Of a stretch of 17,039 bases of DNA, positions 15,439 through 17,039 are shown one piece after another; position 1 is the first letter of the stretch; every line of letters begins with the position of its first letter. The translations under genes and the position numbers were made by a program. The notes beneath the pieces are model-generated. The model was given only the letters and a program-made list of their open reading frames with translations. It did no database searches and had not been told where the DNA came from. Source of the stretch: Leptospiraceae bacterium (lineage in GTDB: Bacteria > Spirochaetota > Leptospiria > Turneriellales > Turneriellaceae); NCBI GenBank assembly GCA_016788945.1, contig JAEUSA010000164.1, positions 1-17,039 on the forward strand, given 5' to 3'.

Positions 15439-16368
15439 ATGGATAAACTTACGCAATTTTTTCCGCTTATTGCCGGTGGGGCAAGTGCGCTGGCGCTTTT
15501 TGAACCGCGCGTGTTTACTTGGTTTGGGCCTCTGCATATCAAGATCGCGCTGGCGTTGATTATGTTTTTTACCGGCCTCAGTTTGACGGCCGCTGATTTT
15601 CAGCGTGTGGCCAAAAAACCTTCACAGGTTGCCGCCGGGTTTTTGCTGCAATATACCGTGATGCCGGCGATGGGTTATCTGACGGCGGTGGCATTTTCTC
15701 TGCCACGCGAAATTGCCGCGGGGGTGATTCTTGTCGCCTGCTGTCCCGGTGGTACCGCGTCGAATGTGATTACTTATCTGGCGAAGGCGGATGTACCCCT
15801 TTCTGTCACCATGACCGCGTGTTCGACAATCGCCGCGGCTGTGCTGACCCCGGCACTCTCGGCATGGCTGATTGGCGCGCGTATTCCCGTCGATGCGTGG
15901 GCGATGACGCGCGACACGGCAATCGTCATTTTGCTACCGATTGCGCTTGCTCTTATTGCAAAACATTTTCTGCCGCAGGCGGCAAAAAAACTCGAACATT
16001 CAGCGAACTTTCTCGCCGTGCTGGCGATCACACTGATTGTCGCGTCGATCATCGGTTCGTCGAGAACACAGATACTCTCGGGCGGCTGGAGTATCGTTGC
16101 CGCAGTTTTTACGCTCCATGCCGGCGGATTTCTATTCGGCTATGTGTTTGCCCGACTGCTGCGCATAGGTGAAATACAAGCACGGACTATTTCCATTGAA
16201 GTCGGCATGCAGAACTCTGGTTTAGGTGTCGTGCTCGCCACTAAACACCTGACCGCGCTTGCGGCAGTACCTTGTGCCATATCATCGCTGATGCACAGCC
16301 TGATTGGCAGTTTGCTTGCCGCCGTATTCAGCCGGCGCCCCGCAGCAGAATCGGCTCTGAAGAACTGA
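15439..16368 (+). CDS. Bile acid:sodium symporter (BASS) family transporter
   Basis: This 309-residue integral membrane protein has about 9-10 hydrophobic segments, typical for BASS carriers. Diagnostic stretches are KIALALIMFFTGLSLTAADF (TM2 region), the ILVACCPGGTASNVITYLAKADVPLSV crossover motif that holds Na+ in characterised members, and GMQNSGLGVVLATKHL (the second crossover region, with the conserved E-G-x-Q-N-x-x-L pattern as SIEVGMQNSGL). It probably couples Na+ entry to uptake of an organic anion. The substrate is not predictable; pantoate, pyruvate, bile acids and ketoacids are all known in the family. ATG 15439 was preferred because an upstream GTG at 15406 would start inside the palindrome. 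No ribosome-binding site is seen. It lies 84 bp after gltA, and trhO begins 1 bp after its stop, so a shared mRNA with trhO is likely. Confidence 0.9.
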   Translation: MDKLTQFFPLIAGGASALALFEPRVFTWFGPLHIKIALALIMFFTGLSLTAADFQRVAKKPSQVAAGFLLQYTVMPAMGYLTAVAFSLPREIAAGVILVACCPGGTASNVITYLAKADVPLSVTMTACSTIAAAVLTPALSAWLIGARIPVDAWAMTRDTAIVILLPIALALIAKHFLPQAAKKLEHSANFLAVLAITLIVASIIGSSRTQILSGGWSIVAAVFTLHAGGFLFGYVFARLLRIGEIQARTISIEVGMQNSGLGVVLATKHLTALAAVPCAISSLMHSLIGSLLAAVFSRRPAAESALKN

Positions 16369-16369
16369 G

Positions 16370-17039
16370 ATGGCCAAACACCGGAACCCCGTAAAAAAAA
16401 CGATTTTGCATAACCGGCTCAGCCGGGCGGATTTGCTGAAACAACTTTCGGTCGAACAGCCGGTTGAGCGCGTCACGCTGTCATTCTATCGGTATGTCAG
16501 AATAGCAGACCCGCATGCGCTGCGCGACGAATTCTACCGCGAATGGTCAGAACTTGGTGTACGCGGTCGCATATACCTAGCCCATGAGGGTATCAATGCG
16601 CAGCTATCGCTACCGAAAGCCAACAAAGAACGTTTTAGACAGAATCTCGAGGCACGCCCGGGGTTTGCGGCGCTGCGCTTTAACGCCGGAATCGAAGACG
16701 ACGGCAATTCATTCATTAAGCTGACGATCAAGGTCAAACGCTTCATCGTCAACGATGGCCTCGGGGATTTCGAACTCGACGAAAAAGTTGCCGCGCCTCA
16801 CCTCAAACCGCTCGAATTTAACCGTGCGCTTGAAGAACCGGGCACAATCATCGTCGACATGCGCAACCATTACGAATCAGAAGTCGGTCGCTTTGAAAAT
16901 GCCATTTGCCCCGATGTGCCGACCTTTCGCGAAGAGTTACCGCTCGTCGCTGAACTGCTGAAGGACAAAAAGGACGAAAAGATACTGATCTATTGCACCG
17001 GAGGAATTCGCTGTGAAAAAGCAGGCGCATACCTCAGAA
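16370..17039 (+). CDS. trhO: tRNA uridine(34) hydroxylase TrhO, rhodanese-type (3' end cut)
   Basis: The open frame runs from ATG 16370 through the right edge with no stop, giving 223 residues of a family usually about 310-360 long. The N-terminal acylphosphatase-like domain contains VTLSFYRYVRIADPHALRDEFYREWSELGVRGRIYLAHEGINAQLS. The rhodanese domain begins near IIVDMRNHYESEVGRFENAI and holds the active-site loop IYCTGGIRCEKAGAYL, with Cys209 (codon 16994-16996). TrhO (YceA) installs the 5-hydroxyl on wobble uridine 34 of tRNAs using molecular oxygen, the first step to ho5U derivatives. Only 1 nt separates its start from the transporter stop, implying translational coupling. An A8 run sits near the 5' end (16393-16400). 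The assignment is firm despite truncation. Confidence 0.95.
   Translation, partial: MAKHRNPVKKTILHNRLSRADLLKQLSVEQPVERVTLSFYRYVRIADPHALRDEFYREWSELGVRGRIYLAHEGINAQLSLPKANKERFRQNLEARPGFAALRFNAGIEDDGNSFIKLTIKVKRFIVNDGLGDFELDEKVAAPHLKPLEFNRALEEPGTIIVDMRNHYESEVGRFENAICPDVPTFREELPLVAELLKDKKDEKILIYCTGGIRCEKAGAYLR

Overview
The window looks like chromosomal core sequence from a Gram-negative, LPS-type spirochaete of the order Leptospirales. A Turneriella/Leptonema-like organism fits better than AT-rich pathogenic Leptospira, because codon use suggests a base composition near or slightly above 50% GC. This placement is inferred from gene content and style (LolA-type carrier, LysM lipoprotein with a loose spirochaetal lipobox, STAS antagonist, CIRCE-controlled ClpB), not from a marker gene. 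No rRNA, tRNA, CRISPR array, integrase or IS element was seen. No gene-free stretch exceeds about 160 bases.

Layout. (1) Positions 1-1105, minus strand: a two-gene envelope unit, a LolA-like carrier followed 2 bp later by a RodZ-like HTH membrane protein that runs off the left edge. (2) Divergent from it, 1198-2607: a membrane-anchored S41/PDZ C-terminal processing protease. The shared intergenic region holds a perfect 8-bp inverted repeat. (3) 2683-4389: a STAS anti-sigma-factor antagonist and a LysM lipoprotein 18 bp apart, closed by an intrinsic terminator. (4) 4545-7355: rho, a small putative lipoprotein and a GerMN-domain membrane protein, preceded by a hairpin-rich rho leader. (5) 7413-10045: a CIRCE operator and clpB. 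(6) 10081-14105, minus strand: a tightly overlapping four-gene operon, in transcription order GT4 glycosyltransferase, single-POTRA Omp85-like barrel, PseG/SpsG-like protein, CapA-like phosphoesterase. (7) 14212-17039, plus strand: citrate synthase, a strong palindromic intergenic element, a BASS-family transporter, and trhO cut by the right edge.

The common thread is cell-envelope biology (lipoprotein transport, periplasmic proteolysis, cell-shape HTH protein, LysM lipoprotein, glycan/barrel operon), mixed with core housekeeping (Rho, ClpB, citrate synthase, tRNA hydroxylation). The least-explained unit is the GT4-Omp85-PseG-CapA operon. Every junction in it overlaps by 1-8 nt, so the four products are probably made in a coupled way and may act together on a surface glycan or glycoprotein. 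Function there is inference.
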